A DNA stretch of 64,000 nucleotides from Vibrio bathopelagicus (GCF_014879975.1 NZ_CP062501.1:558001-622000), one strand, 5' to 3'; shown: positions 51,872 to 60,310, counted from the stretch's first letter. A program made the numbers and translations. The notes: generated by a model not told the origin, from the letters alone.

Positions 51872-53213
51872 GTTTATTGTTACTAAGTTACGTTCAGTTT
51901 CTATGTTCGCCCGTCTATACCTTGGCATTGTGACTGGGATGTCGGCGACGATCTTCTTGTTCTTGAACCTTGGTGAAGGGCACATGCGAAGAACCGAGAT
52001 CGAAACGTTTCTTAACGATGGTTCTTACTTTGTTGAACAATATATCCGTCAGCATAATCAAGTGAACTCGCTATACCAAGAACTCGATAAAACAGGCTAC
52101 CAACAATTTTATATCTTCAATTTACGCCTGTTAGAAAATTGGTCGGGAGAACTTCCCTGCCAAAAATGCGAGTTATATACAACATTAAATGGTGTGCCGA
52201 TTTATCTCAGTGACAACAATCTCTATTCGGCGGTATTTCAACTTCCAAACTCAAAATTTAGCTTCGTATTCAGTGAGGTAGGCGATTTTTTCTCTCCTGA
52301 TATTGAATGGTATGAAGACTCTGAAAGGCATTTTTTAATAGGACTATTGTTGGCGGTTATTGTGGCAATTGGTGCTAGCGTTTACTTACCTGTGAGACGT
52401 TTCCAGGAAAGAATCGAGTTACTCGTTGAGAAACAGAAGCAGTTTGGTCGAGGTAAGTTAAGTACCCGCTCTAGTATGGATGAGATACATCCAGTGTCTG
52501 ACCTTGCCAGCAGCTTTAACGTTATGGCTGAAGAGATCGAAAGCAAAGTTAAGCAAAGCCATATATTTGCCCAAGCGATCCCACATGAAGTTCGTACGCC
52601 GCTGAGCCGCATTCAGCTAGCGACGGATCTCTTAAGGAGAGGGGCGCCAATTCATCATCAAGCGTTGTTTGATGACATTGATGGTTATATTGAAGACATC
52701 AACGAGCTGACCTCGGAGATTATCATGCTGTCGAAGTTGAACGTGATGGATAACTCTTTCTTTGAGCTGGTGAAAGTGAGAGCGGATCTTGCTGAGTATT
52801 GCTTGGATAGGATTCGTTATTCGGAATTAGACAACATCCGTTTTGAATCTAAGATAACGCGAGATTTCGATATTAAGTGCGACTGCATGATGGCTCGTTT
52901 GGTGTTCGATAATATTCTCAAGAATGCGGGTAACTACACGCAAGATAAAATTTGGATGACTCTGGACGAAAACTCAGAGAGTTGGTTGGTGGTTATTGAA
53001 GACAATGGTTCTGGGATTCCAGAGGATAGACGAGATGAAGTCTTTCTGCCGTTTTCTCGCCTAGACTCAAGCAGAACGTCGGCCACGGGAGGCTCAGGAT
53101 TGGGGCTTGCGATTGCCATTTCGGCCGCTAAGAAGCTAGCTTGGGATATCAAAATAGATGACAGTAATCACGGTGGCGCTAAATTTAGTATCGTGATTCC
53201 TAAGGTCGTATAG
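51864..53213 (+). CDS. Sensor histidine kinase, partner of the upstream regulator
   Basis: The protein has 449 residues from TTG 51864, which has AAGGGG upstream; ATG 51903 lacks a site. Two membrane helices (about 15-35 and 155-175) flank a periplasmic domain of about 120 residues with a CQKC cysteine pair. A HAMP domain follows. The H-box is IPHEVRTPLSRIQLATDLL, the N-box LVFDNILKNAGNYT, and the G-boxes IEDNGSGIPEDRR and ATGGSGLGLAIAISAAKKL. The layout and sequence of the kinase core resemble RstB. The periplasmic cysteines may sense redox state or metal. Confidence 0.92.
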   Translation: MRKFIVTKLRSVSMFARLYLGIVTGMSATIFLFLNLGEGHMRRTEIETFLNDGSYFVEQYIRQHNQVNSLYQELDKTGYQQFYIFNLRLLENWSGELPCQKCELYTTLNGVPIYLSDNNLYSAVFQLPNSKFSFVFSEVGDFFSPDIEWYEDSERHFLIGLLLAVIVAIGASVYLPVRRFQERIELLVEKQKQFGRGKLSTRSSMDEIHPVSDLASSFNVMAEEIESKVKQSHIFAQAIPHEVRTPLSRIQLATDLLRRGAPIHHQALFDDIDGYIEDINELTSEIIMLSKLNVMDNSFFELVKVRADLAEYCLDRIRYSELDNIRFESKITRDFDIKCDCMMARLVFDNILKNAGNYTQDKIWMTLDENSESWLVVIEDNGSGIPEDRRDEVFLPFSRLDSSRTSATGGSGLGLAIAISAAKKLAWDIKIDDSNHGGAKFSIVIPKVV

Positions 53214-53234
53214 CTGGGCGCTTTAAGCTCTACT

Positions 53235-53283
53235 TAGGTTCTAGGTTCTAGGTTCTAGGTTCTAGGTTCTAGGTTCTAGGTTC
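53235..53283. repeat. Heptanucleotide tandem repeat (TAGGTTC)7
   Basis: Seven perfect 7-base units begin 22 bases after the histidine kinase stop and end 11 bases before a terminator stem. They are in the 3' untranslated region of the two-component operon. Confidence 0.95.
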
Positions 53284-53293
53284 GTAAAACAAC

Positions 53294-53320
53294 AAAGCCA
53301 CAGTCGAATGCTGTGGCTTT
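53294..53320. terminator. Bidirectional terminator after the two-component operon
   Basis: AAAGCCACAG and CTGTGGCTTT pair perfectly around a 7-base loop, between the convergent kinase and GNAT genes. Confidence 0.85.
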
Positions 53321-53345
53321 GCTGTTTTTAATATACATGTGTTTA

Positions 53346-53879
53346 TCACTTTAAACGATGCAGGCCATAAATAGCGTGGTCGATGATGCGACCATTCAAG
53401 TTCTCGTTACAAGTGATGATGCCTTCCAATGTGAAATGTAAGCGCTCACAAACTTTACGGCTGCTCATGTTCTCAGTGGCGGCTGATATTTCAATCTTTT
53501 CCATACCTAACTCATTGAAAGCAATACCAATCAGTTTTTGAACTACACGAGTGATGATGCCTTTGCCTTGTTGAGTCTGTGACAACCAATAGCCAATCGT
53601 TACCTTCTTGGTATTGTGGTCGATGGTATTGAAACTGCAGTTACCGACGATTTTCCCTTGATACACGATGGCACATGTCATGCTTTTCCCTTCAGCATAA
53701 TCGTGTAACGAGCGCTGGATAAAAATCCTAAAGTCTTGCTCTGTTTTACAGTGCGGTGGCCATGCTAGCCACTGGCTAAGATACTCATTTTGGCTTTGTG
53801 AATAGTCAGCGTAGTGGGTAGCGAAGCTTTCTTCGACCAATGCGATGGAGAGTTCTTCGTCTATAACAGTTTCGAACAT
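53346..53879 (-). CDS. RimJ/RimL-type GNAT acetyltransferase
   Basis: The protein has 177 residues from the ATG at 53879 (GAGGA upstream). Longer frames are unsupported. It shows KVTIGYWLSQTQQGKGIITR, the acetyl-CoA-binding motif in the Q-x-G-K-G form, followed by KIEISAATENMSSRKVCERL, the typical RimL-type N-S-x-x-V segment. The target could be a ribosomal protein N-terminus or a small amine. Confidence 0.87.
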   Translation of the reverse strand: MFETVIDEELSIALVEESFATHYADYSQSQNEYLSQWLAWPPHCKTEQDFRIFIQRSLHDYAEGKSMTCAIVYQGKIVGNCSFNTIDHNTKKVTIGYWLSQTQQGKGIITRVVQKLIGIAFNELGMEKIEISAATENMSSRKVCERLHFTLEGIITCNENLNGRIIDHAIYGLHRLK

Positions 53880-54103
53880 ATGTGTTTTAGTCCTCGGTTG
53901 GTTTGAAAATGTAGGATTAACAGCAGGATATAATGTCGCATAATAAACAATATGCAACAACTTGTAGCACGAATATTACGTGATACGTTAGTTCTATCAC
54001 GAAACTCGTTAAACCTTACAATAGTTGTGTATATAATTATTAGCTATGCATTAGTATTGGCAGCCTAAATATATAAAAACTATAAAAATGCTAGGCTTAA
54101 ATA

Positions 54104-55369
54104 ATGATTCAACATTGCCAGAATGTAACCGTAGATCTTAGAAAGGCTCTATTTGGTATTGCGAAGGCGCTTGATAACGTCGGTTTTGAAAGCAAAAATC
54201 ATGGACAGAGGGTGGGTTACATCGCGTATCGATGTGCTCTAAGTGTCGGGTGGGAAGAAGAGCAGGCGCAACTTGCGTTCTCATTGGGGTTAATTCACGA
54301 CTGCGGTGTATCGCAAATTGATGAGCAACTTAGTCTGACTTCAGGGTTTGTTCCCGATGCGAGCTATCACCATTGTCAAAAGGGCTACCAAATACTAAAA
54401 GAATGCCCAGTTCTTTCTATATTCGCTAAGCCGGTGCTTTATCACCATACCTCTTGGGTTGAACTTAAGGCGATGCCGATCAGTGAGTTAGAGAAGGAGT
54501 TGGCTGCGATTGTCATGCTCGCGGATCGAGTGGACTACCTATACGGCATCACTTCTTCAGATCGGTATGGAAACCTGACACCAGATGGTAAAGCGAGCAT
54601 CATTGAACGTTTGACTGAACAAGCAGACGAGATGTTCGAAACCAACCTTGTACAACATATGTGTGAGCTCGTCGATCTGGATGATTTTTGGTTCTCGATG
54701 GAGATCCCTTACATTGAAAACATGAGGGATAACTTTGAACCTGTGCCGTTCTTCTCTCAACAAATGTCGCTGGATGAGACCGTGGCTTTTGCCGAATTTA
54801 TTGCCAATGTGGTTGATACCAAGAGTTCGTTTACCTTTAAGCACTCTTTGAAGGTTGGGCAACTCTCAGAATATCTTGCCAAGCAGTTGGGTTACTCATA
54901 CACAACTCAGCGCAAACTCTATTTAGCAGGGTTAGTCCATGACATCGGCAAACTGCAAACACCTAATGACATTCTTCATAAGCCGGATTTGCTAACCGAA
55001 GAGGAGTATTGTTGTATTAAGCGTCATGCAACGGATACTCGGTTTGCACTGCAAGAGTTGTTTAGTTCTCCTCAGGTTTGCCAGTGGGCATCCAATCATC
55101 ATGAAAGGTTAGATGGCTCAGGCTACCCGATGGGTAAAACTGCGGAAGAGTTAGATCAACCGAGTCGGATCGTTGCAGTAGTTGACGTGTTCCAAGCATT
55201 ATCTCAGTCACGTCCGTATCGTGCTGGTATGACGTTAGAACAGACGATGGCGATTTTGAGAGACCATGTTGAAAACTATAAGTTAGATCGAGAAGTGTTT
55301 GAATGTCTTGAAAAACACGCACAGTACTGCTTTGAATTATCGACCGATAAAAGAATGTACGCGTTTTAA
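54104..55369 (+). CDS. Two-domain HD / HD-GYP phosphodiesterase-like protein
   Basis: The protein has 421 residues. A first HD domain spans about 25-145: His33 (NHGQRV), His65-Asp66 (LGLIHDCG), HH at 89-90 and 114-115, and Asp141. A second is HD-GYP-like, at about 245-400: KHSLKVGQLSEYLA, HD at 279-280 (GLVHDIGKLQTP), then HHERLDGSGYP (332-342) instead of exact GYP spacing. Such proteins hydrolyse c-di-GMP or cGAMP. Two apparently complete HD domains in one soluble protein match the layout of some Vibrio cGAMP/c-di-GMP phosphodiesterases. Confidence 0.87.
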   Translation: MIQHCQNVTVDLRKALFGIAKALDNVGFESKNHGQRVGYIAYRCALSVGWEEEQAQLAFSLGLIHDCGVSQIDEQLSLTSGFVPDASYHHCQKGYQILKECPVLSIFAKPVLYHHTSWVELKAMPISELEKELAAIVMLADRVDYLYGITSSDRYGNLTPDGKASIIERLTEQADEMFETNLVQHMCELVDLDDFWFSMEIPYIENMRDNFEPVPFFSQQMSLDETVAFAEFIANVVDTKSSFTFKHSLKVGQLSEYLAKQLGYSYTTQRKLYLAGLVHDIGKLQTPNDILHKPDLLTEEEYCCIKRHATDTRFALQELFSSPQVCQWASNHHERLDGSGYPMGKTAEELDQPSRIVAVVDVFQALSQSRPYRAGMTLEQTMAILRDHVENYKLDREVFECLEKHAQYCFELSTDKRMYAF

Positions 55370-55440
55370 CGCCATGATTGCTTTCGAAGTGTGATGTCTT
55401 AACTCATACTCGATGAGAAATGACTAAGCACCAGAAACAG

Positions 55441-55470
55441 AAAAGCGATAGCCGAGGCTATCGCTTTTTT
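55441..55470. terminator. Terminator after the HD-domain gene
   Basis: AAAAGCGATAGCC and GGCTATCGCTTTT form a 13-bp stem with a 2-base loop and T run. It also serves the convergent PTS operon. Confidence 0.9.
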
Positions 55471-55532
55471 AATGGGGGCTTTCAGGAGATAAACATCAGC
55501 AGGAGCTAAGGGCTAAGACCTAAAAATTGAAG

Positions 55533-55982
55533 CTAGTATCGCTTTAAGATCTCGATGATCGCTTGCTCTGTTTCTGCAGCGATAATAGCATCAATGTCAT
55601 CATCATTTTGGAACAGTTCAGACAGCGCCATAATAGTATGGATATGGCTATCTGAATCCATGGCCGCCAGAGTAATTGAAAGATAAACGTTACCGTTGTC
55701 TTCCGACTCTAAATCAACACCCTTCTTGAATACAGTCACTTGCAGTGATGCTTCGTTAACGCCATCTTCAGGACGAGCATGCGGCATGGCAATCTTTGGT
55801 GCTAGAACATAGTACGCGCCAATGTCGTTGTGTTTTTGCTTGATAGCTTCAACATAGCTTGCTTCGATTTTGTTGCTTGCGAGCAGTGTTGAACATGTCA
55901 CATCAATCGCCGCATCAACCGTTAGGTTTTCTTCAGAGTTGATGATAACGCCTTGGTTACCAACTAAATCAAACAGGCTCAT
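55533..55982 (-). CDS. PTS sugar transporter subunit IIA (mannitol/ascorbate type)
   Basis: The protein has 149 residues from the ATG at 55982, which overlaps the IIC stop (ATGA). The phosphorylation-site histidine is in KIAMPHARPEDGVNEASLQV, characteristic of the fructose-mannitol/ascorbate IIA fold. It accepts phosphate from HPr and passes it to the IIB subunit. It is last in the IIB-IIC-IIA operon. Confidence 0.92.
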   Translation of the reverse strand: MSLFDLVGNQGVIINSEENLTVDAAIDVTCSTLLASNKIEASYVEAIKQKHNDIGAYYVLAPKIAMPHARPEDGVNEASLQVTVFKKGVDLESEDNGNVYLSITLAAMDSDSHIHTIMALSELFQNDDDIDAIIAAETEQAIIEILKRY

Positions 55983-57235
55983 GAAACAATCCACCCTAGA
56001 ATCAGACCAACCACACCGAAGTCGAAGTCAGCAAACGTTGTTGCTTCAAGACCCAGGCCACCCAGTACTGGAAGTAGCAGCATCGGTAGGAAAGAGATAC
56101 ACAGACCTTGCGTAAATGAACCTAGGATTGCACCGCGTAAACCGCCTGTTGCGTTACCGTAAACACCAGCCGCGCCACCAACGAAGAAGTGAGGAACAAC
56201 GCCCGCTACAATGATTGTCCAACCAAGAGCACCTTGTACTGCCATTGCGAGTAGACCAGCACCGAAAGAACATAGAAAGCCGATAAGTACTGCATTTGGA
56301 GCTACTGGGAATACCATAGGGCAATCAAGAGCAGGTTTCGCACCCGGTACCAGTTTGTCAGAAATGCCTTTAAACGCAGGTACGATTTCAGCAATCAGCA
56401 TCTTCACACCTTGCAGCACGATGTAAACACCACCCGCAAAGATTAGAGATTGCATGAAGGTGAAGACAACCCAGTTTTGACCGCTTGATACCGTTTCTAC
56501 AAACTCACCGCCAGCGATAATAGACGCAAGCATGAAGAAGATAGCCATTGTTGTTGCTACTGCAACTGGCGTATCACGCAAGAACATCAGGCTTTTTGGA
56601 ACTTGGATGTCTTCTGTTGTTTTTGAAGTGTCACCGAACTTGCTGCCAATGAAACCCGATACGATGTAAGAAAGGGTAGAGAAGTGACCGATAGCCAGTT
56701 GGTCTGTACCCATTACTTTTTCAGTGTACTTCTGGCCCAGTGCTGGCATCACAACCATCAGTGTGCCGACAAGAATTGCACCAATAGCCACTAAAACGGT
56801 TCCTTCGATGCCTGCTGAAGACAGAATTACTGCCACTAGCATCGACATAAACATGGTGTGATGACCCGTTAAGAAAATATATTTTAAAGGAGTTAAACGA
56901 GCCAATAAAATATTCACAACGAATGCAAAGAACATGATTAGAGCCATTTCATAACCGAATGCTTCTTGTGCTAATGCCACAATCGCTTCGTTATTTGGAA
57001 TAACACCATGTACACCGAATGCTTCTGTAAATACAACTGAGAAGTTATTTAGAGCGCCAACAAGAGCACCAGCACCAAAACCTAAAATTAGGAAACCCAT
57101 TACGGTTTTAATTGTGCCTTTTAGAATGGTAGAAATATCGGCTTTTTGTGCAACAAGGCCAATGAAAGCAATTAAACCCACCATGATTGCTGGCTCTTTT
57201 AATAAGCCGAGCATGAACTCGAAAAAGTTTTGCAT
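55979..57235 (-). CDS. PTS ascorbate-type membrane subunit IIC (UlaA-like)
   Basis: The protein has 418 residues with about eleven membrane segments, in the L-ascorbate (SGAT) PTS family. Signature stretches include LAQEAFGYEMALIMFFAFVV, FLTGHHTMFMSMLVAVIL and DCPMVFPVAPNAVLIGFLCS (the last with the family's FPxxPNA). UlaA carries L-ascorbate. Without ulaDEF or ulaG nearby the substrate may be ascorbate or another acid sugar. Between IIB (10 bases upstream) and IIA. Confidence 0.9.
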   Translation of the reverse strand: MQNFFEFMLGLLKEPAIMVGLIAFIGLVAQKADISTILKGTIKTVMGFLILGFGAGALVGALNNFSVVFTEAFGVHGVIPNNEAIVALAQEAFGYEMALIMFFAFVVNILLARLTPLKYIFLTGHHTMFMSMLVAVILSSAGIEGTVLVAIGAILVGTLMVVMPALGQKYTEKVMGTDQLAIGHFSTLSYIVSGFIGSKFGDTSKTTEDIQVPKSLMFLRDTPVAVATTMAIFFMLASIIAGGEFVETVSSGQNWVVFTFMQSLIFAGGVYIVLQGVKMLIAEIVPAFKGISDKLVPGAKPALDCPMVFPVAPNAVLIGFLCSFGAGLLAMAVQGALGWTIIVAGVVPHFFVGGAAGVYGNATGGLRGAILGSFTQGLCISFLPMLLLPVLGGLGLEATTFADFDFGVVGLILGWIVS

Positions 57236-57245
57236 AATTTTGACC

Positions 57246-57515
57246 TTACATGAAAGTTTTTAGTTGTTCTTCGATTGATGCTTTGTCAAAAATATTTTTA
57301 AGGCTGATGATGTTCTCTTTTCCGCCTTCTTTTAGTTGGTTTGCAACGTCTGTTGCTGCTACCCAAATATCAGCATTGCTTGATGCTGCAGATGATAGAT
57401 CTTCGTGATCAACTTCTGCTTCGAAACCGATTTTTTTAGCCACTTCTTTTACTGCCATTTCCATCATAAGTGAAGTACCAAGGCCGTTACCGCAAACTAC
57501 AAGAATCTTTTTCAT
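57246..57515 (-). CDS. PTS ascorbate-type subunit IIB
   Basis: The protein has 89 residues and starts MKKILVVCGNGLGTSLMMEM. The phosphorylated cysteine is Cys8 in the VCGNGLGTS P-loop. This fold and length match UlaB. It takes phosphate from IIA and gives it to the incoming sugar. It is first of three genes; an inverted repeat lies about 90 bases upstream. Confidence 0.92.
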   Translation of the reverse strand: MKKILVVCGNGLGTSLMMEMAVKEVAKKIGFEAEVDHEDLSSAASSNADIWVAATDVANQLKEGGKENIISLKNIFDKASIEEQLKTFM

Positions 57516-57605
57516 AATATTTGTCTCAATTGGATTTTAAGGGTTGAGAAACTTCGTTCTCTTATTGTGTGAGAGCATAGTAATGGAAATATTCAGATTT
57601 CAATA

Positions 57606-57648
57606 AGATCCACATCACAAAGTCAAAATGAGATTGTGATGTAGATCT
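57606..57648. promoter_or_regulatory. Long inverted repeat upstream of the PTS operon
   Basis: AGATCCACATCACAA (57606-57620) pairs with TTGTGATGTAGATCT (57634-57648) with one mismatch. Each arm contains TGTGATGT(A/G)GATCT, which partly resembles a CRP site (TGTGA-N6-TCACA). It is a candidate binding region for CRP or a PTS-specific regulator. Confidence 0.6.
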
Positions 57649-57798
57649 CGTTAATTTATGGCAAAGATCCAGAGTGAGACTTTGATCAAATTTAACTTTT
57701 CACTCGAATATGCAACGTATTTTATTGAGAAAGGCAGGGCTTATTTTATTTGTCTATCGGAATGTGAATATTGTGGAGTTTATAGCGGAATTAATGCA

Positions 57799-58284
57799 CT
57801 AATCGTATCGACCATAGTCGGTAAGCATCTTCTTAAGCATATTATTAACGTCTTTGGTCTTTTTATTTCTTTTGGTTAATTGACTCAGAGAGGTTGGTTT
57901 TGGAGTCTCGGTTTGTTCACTGTCGATTTCTTCTACCTTGTCTTTCATTTTTTGCACAGCTGGTAATAACATTCTAATTTCTTCGTTATTAGCATTAGTG
58001 AGAACGACAATGTTTTCAGATTCAACTTGAGTAATAGTAAGAATACCATGTTTAACGGATTCAACTTTTTCACCAATCATAATTGATTCAGGCGCAACAG
58101 AACGATCGGTAAGTTGACCTGTACGTAATTTCGCCGCACTGATAGCGCGGATATTTCCGGTGTTTTCAAACGCGACAATAACAGTATGGGTATTATAATA
58201 TTCAACTACTGTCACATAGCCGTGTCTATTTGTTTTGAATTTAGCTCCGTTCGTCATGTCGTGTGGAGCGTCCATTTTCTTCAC
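57799..58284 (-). CDS. Hypothetical protein with phage-like repeated beta-domains
   Basis: The protein has 161 residues from GTG 58284, with AGAGG 6 bases upstream; the ATG at 58275 is too far from it. Two similar segments occur: GAKFKTNRHGYVTVVEYYNT followed by HTVIVAFENTGNIRAISAAK and LRTGQLTD, then GEKVESVKHGILTITQVESE followed by NIVVLTNANNEEIRML. The first strongly recalls small domains in phage and homing-endonuclease proteins (G-x-x-F..G...V..Y.N...V.V.F..TG). The lysine-rich tail could bind nucleic acid. Function unknown. It is upstream of the PTS operon but separated by the inverted repeat. Confidence 0.7.
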   Translation of the reverse strand: MKKMDAPHDMTNGAKFKTNRHGYVTVVEYYNTHTVIVAFENTGNIRAISAAKLRTGQLTDRSVAPESIMIGEKVESVKHGILTITQVESENIVVLTNANNEEIRMLLPAVQKMKDKVEEIDSEQTETPKPTSLSQLTKRNKKTKDVNNMLKKMLTDYGRYD

Positions 58285-58603
58285 GTGTTTCCTCTCTTAG
58301 TCTCGAAGCCCGTTATATCTAATCAGCTCTATTGGAATTTTATAGATAATTATTTTGTGAGATCAAACAAAGTATATACGTATCTAAACTCAAGATGAAT
58401 ATTGAAGTGTTCGGAAATGAGGTAGAGCACAGAAAAGCTTAAATAATGACATAGAATTAACCGAGTGATTACTCGAATACTCTTAAAGATTTAACATTCC
58501 AAAATCAAGCTCATACAGATTGTTTACAGCATTTGAAGCACGTAAATGATGATAAACACCGCGTTTTGTTTAATCCTTGACCGCGCGATCGTTTGCGTCA
58601 AGA
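58285..58603. other. Intergenic region upstream of the nupC control elements
   Basis: About 320 bases between divergent genes. No ORF with a good start or clear repeat. It probably contains the promoter of the phage-like-domain gene. Confidence 0.4.
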
Positions 58604-58623
58604 AATGTGATGAAAGTCTCACT
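58604..58623 (+). promoter_or_regulatory. Candidate CRP-binding site for nupC
   Basis: AATGTGATGAAAGTCTCACT matches TGTGA-N6-TCACA with one mismatch (TCTCA). Nucleoside transporter genes are commonly CRP-activated. It lies about 145 bases upstream of the leader ORF. Confidence 0.6.
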
Positions 58624-58635
58624 TAACTGTTTATA

Positions 58636-58751
58636 CTTCTTTTCCGGTTTTAAGCCGGTGCTTAGCCAATACAAGCCGTCACATGGATATGTGAATGACC
58701 CCACGGACCGGACCAGCTACGTTCCACTGCTTGTATAAGGTGAATTTTTAC
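58636..58751 (+). promoter_or_regulatory. Structured 5' leader of nupC, candidate cis-regulatory RNA
   Basis: A CCGG/CCGG hairpin lies at about 58645-58659. A long-range stem ATACAAGC (58669-58676) pairs perfectly with GCTTGTAT (58729-58736). It encloses TCACAT/ATGTGA (58679-58694, 4-base loop) and a GC-rich stretch with further pairing. The closing strand is directly followed by AAGGTGA, the ribosome site of the leader ORF. The layout resembles a riboswitch or attenuator. Confidence 0.55.
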
Positions 58752-58871
58752 ATGAACAACTCGTTGTCACACTCGCTAACGTTGTTAGCTCCTTCATCGC
58801 GTAGCGTTTTGCTTGCGGTTCTTTGTCCTATTCCTTTGATGTCATTTGTTTGGCTCATGTTCACTCTTTAA
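58752..58871 (+). CDS. Leader ORF upstream of nupC (39 residues)
   Basis: AAGGTGA lies 8 bases before ATG 58752. The peptide is hydrophobic and rich in Leu and Ser (MNNSLSHSLTLLAPSSRSVL, LAVLCPIPLMSFVWLMFTL). Its stop is 18 bases before the nupC ATG, so translation could be coupled. The DNA contains a perfect GCTAAC/GTTAGC hairpin inside the frame. It may be a regulatory leader peptide or a small membrane protein. The structured region upstream ends at its ribosome site. Confidence 0.55.
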   Translation: MNNSLSHSLTLLAPSSRSVLLAVLCPIPLMSFVWLMFTL

Positions 58872-58889
58872 GGATTACTAGGACACATT

Positions 58890-60098
58890 ATGAATATTCT
58901 ATTTGGTCTTGTCGGTGTTATTGCACTGATTGCTTGCGCATGTCTGCTATCTGAGAGTCGCTCTTCTATTAACTGGAAAACCGTGTCTCGTGCATTGTTA
59001 CTTCAAATTGGTTTTGCAGCCTTAGTGTTGTATTTCCCATGGGGACAATTGGCGCTAACGAGCATGAGTAATGGTGTTTCAAGCCTGCTTGGTTTTGCGG
59101 ACGCTGGTATCGCTTTCCTTTTCGGTGACCTTGCTACTGATGGTTTCATTTTCGCGATTCGCGTTCTTCCTATTATCATCTTCTTTAGCGCTTTGATCTC
59201 GGCACTTTATTACTTAGGCATCATGCAAAAAGTGATTCAAGTTCTTGGTGGAGCCGTGCAGAAACTGCTGGGCACCAGTAAAGCTGAATCTTTGGTCGCT
59301 ACGGGCAACATCTTCCTTTCTCAGGGTGAGTCTCCTCTTCTTATTCGTCCGTTTTTAAAATCTATGACTCGTTCTGAACTGTTTGCTGTAATGGCTGGTG
59401 GTATGGCGTCTGTTGCGGGTAGTGTGCTTGGTGGCTATGCAGGATTAGGTGTTGAACTTAAATACCTTATTGCAGCAAGCTTCATGGCGGCTCCAGGTAG
59501 CTTACTGATGGCGAAGATCATTGTTCCTGAGCGCAGTACGCCAAGTGACTACGAGCACATTGAGCTAGATAAAGCTGACCAAAGCAATGTAATCGATGCA
59601 TTGGCAAGTGGTGCGATGAACGGTATGAAGGTGGCGGTAGCCGTTGGTACTATGTTGATTGCATTCGTGAGTGTGATTGCAATGGTTAACACCGGCTTAG
59701 AAAGCTTAGGTGAAACGTTCGGTTTTGCGGGCATTACGCTACAAGCTATCTTCGGTTACCTGTTCTCACCATTAGCATGGCTGATTGGCATCCCGAGTGA
59801 TGAAGTATTAATGGCGGGTTCTTACATCGGTCAGAAGATCGTAATGAACGAGTTTGTTGCTTTCATCGACTTCGTTGAGAATAAAGCGCTGCTATCTGAA
59901 CACAGCCAAGTCATCGTGACTTTTGCTCTATGTGGCTTTGCTAACATTGGCTCTATTGCGATTCAACTAGGTTCGATTGGTGTTATGGCACCAGAGCGTC
60001 GTGCTGAAGTAGCAAACTTAGGTCTGAAAGCCGTTGCTGCTGGTACACTAGCCAACCTAATGAGTGCATGTTTAGCGGGTATCTTCATCCTGCTTTAA
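58890..60098 (+). CDS. nupC: NupC-family concentrative nucleoside transporter
   Basis: The protein has 402 residues with about ten membrane segments. Family motifs are clear: FFSALISALYYLGIMQKVIQ, GNIFLSQGESPLLIRPFLKS (the QGESP substrate-binding loop) and NEFVAFIDF followed by CGFANIGSIAIQLGSIGVMA. It imports nucleosides with Na+ or H+. A CRP-like site, a structured leader and a short leader ORF lie upstream. A terminator follows. Confidence 0.94.
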   Translation: MNILFGLVGVIALIACACLLSESRSSINWKTVSRALLLQIGFAALVLYFPWGQLALTSMSNGVSSLLGFADAGIAFLFGDLATDGFIFAIRVLPIIIFFSALISALYYLGIMQKVIQVLGGAVQKLLGTSKAESLVATGNIFLSQGESPLLIRPFLKSMTRSELFAVMAGGMASVAGSVLGGYAGLGVELKYLIAASFMAAPGSLLMAKIIVPERSTPSDYEHIELDKADQSNVIDALASGAMNGMKVAVAVGTMLIAFVSVIAMVNTGLESLGETFGFAGITLQAIFGYLFSPLAWLIGIPSDEVLMAGSYIGQKIVMNEFVAFIDFVENKALLSEHSQVIVTFALCGFANIGSIAIQLGSIGVMAPERRAEVANLGLKAVAAGTLANLMSACLAGIFILL

Positions 60099-60129
60099 GC
60101 TAGATTCAGTTCAAGCGCCTAAATTGAGT

Positions 60130-60182
60130 AAAAGCGGATATCTTGCTTACGGAGTTAACGTGAGAAGGGTGTCCGCTTTTTT
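60130..60182 (+). terminator. Terminator after nupC
   Basis: AAAAGCGGA (60130-60138) pairs with TCCGCTTTT (60172-60180), followed by TTG, with a long loop that has smaller pairing inside. Confidence 0.75.
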
Positions 60183-60310
60183 GTGCCTGCTCGTTAGGTT
60201 GATTCAGATTCAAATCATCACTTTCATTGCTCTGTTGTGTGCTTGGCTCACTCGGAAGAGTAATAGAGCAAGCCTGTTTTATCCGATATACTTGAATATC
60301 ATTAGGTTGC

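Noticed and set aside
57658..57879. 73-codon plus-strand frame between the PTS operon and the phage-like-domain gene
   Set aside because: No ribosome site, and its 3' half lies antisense to the better supported gene at 57799-58284.
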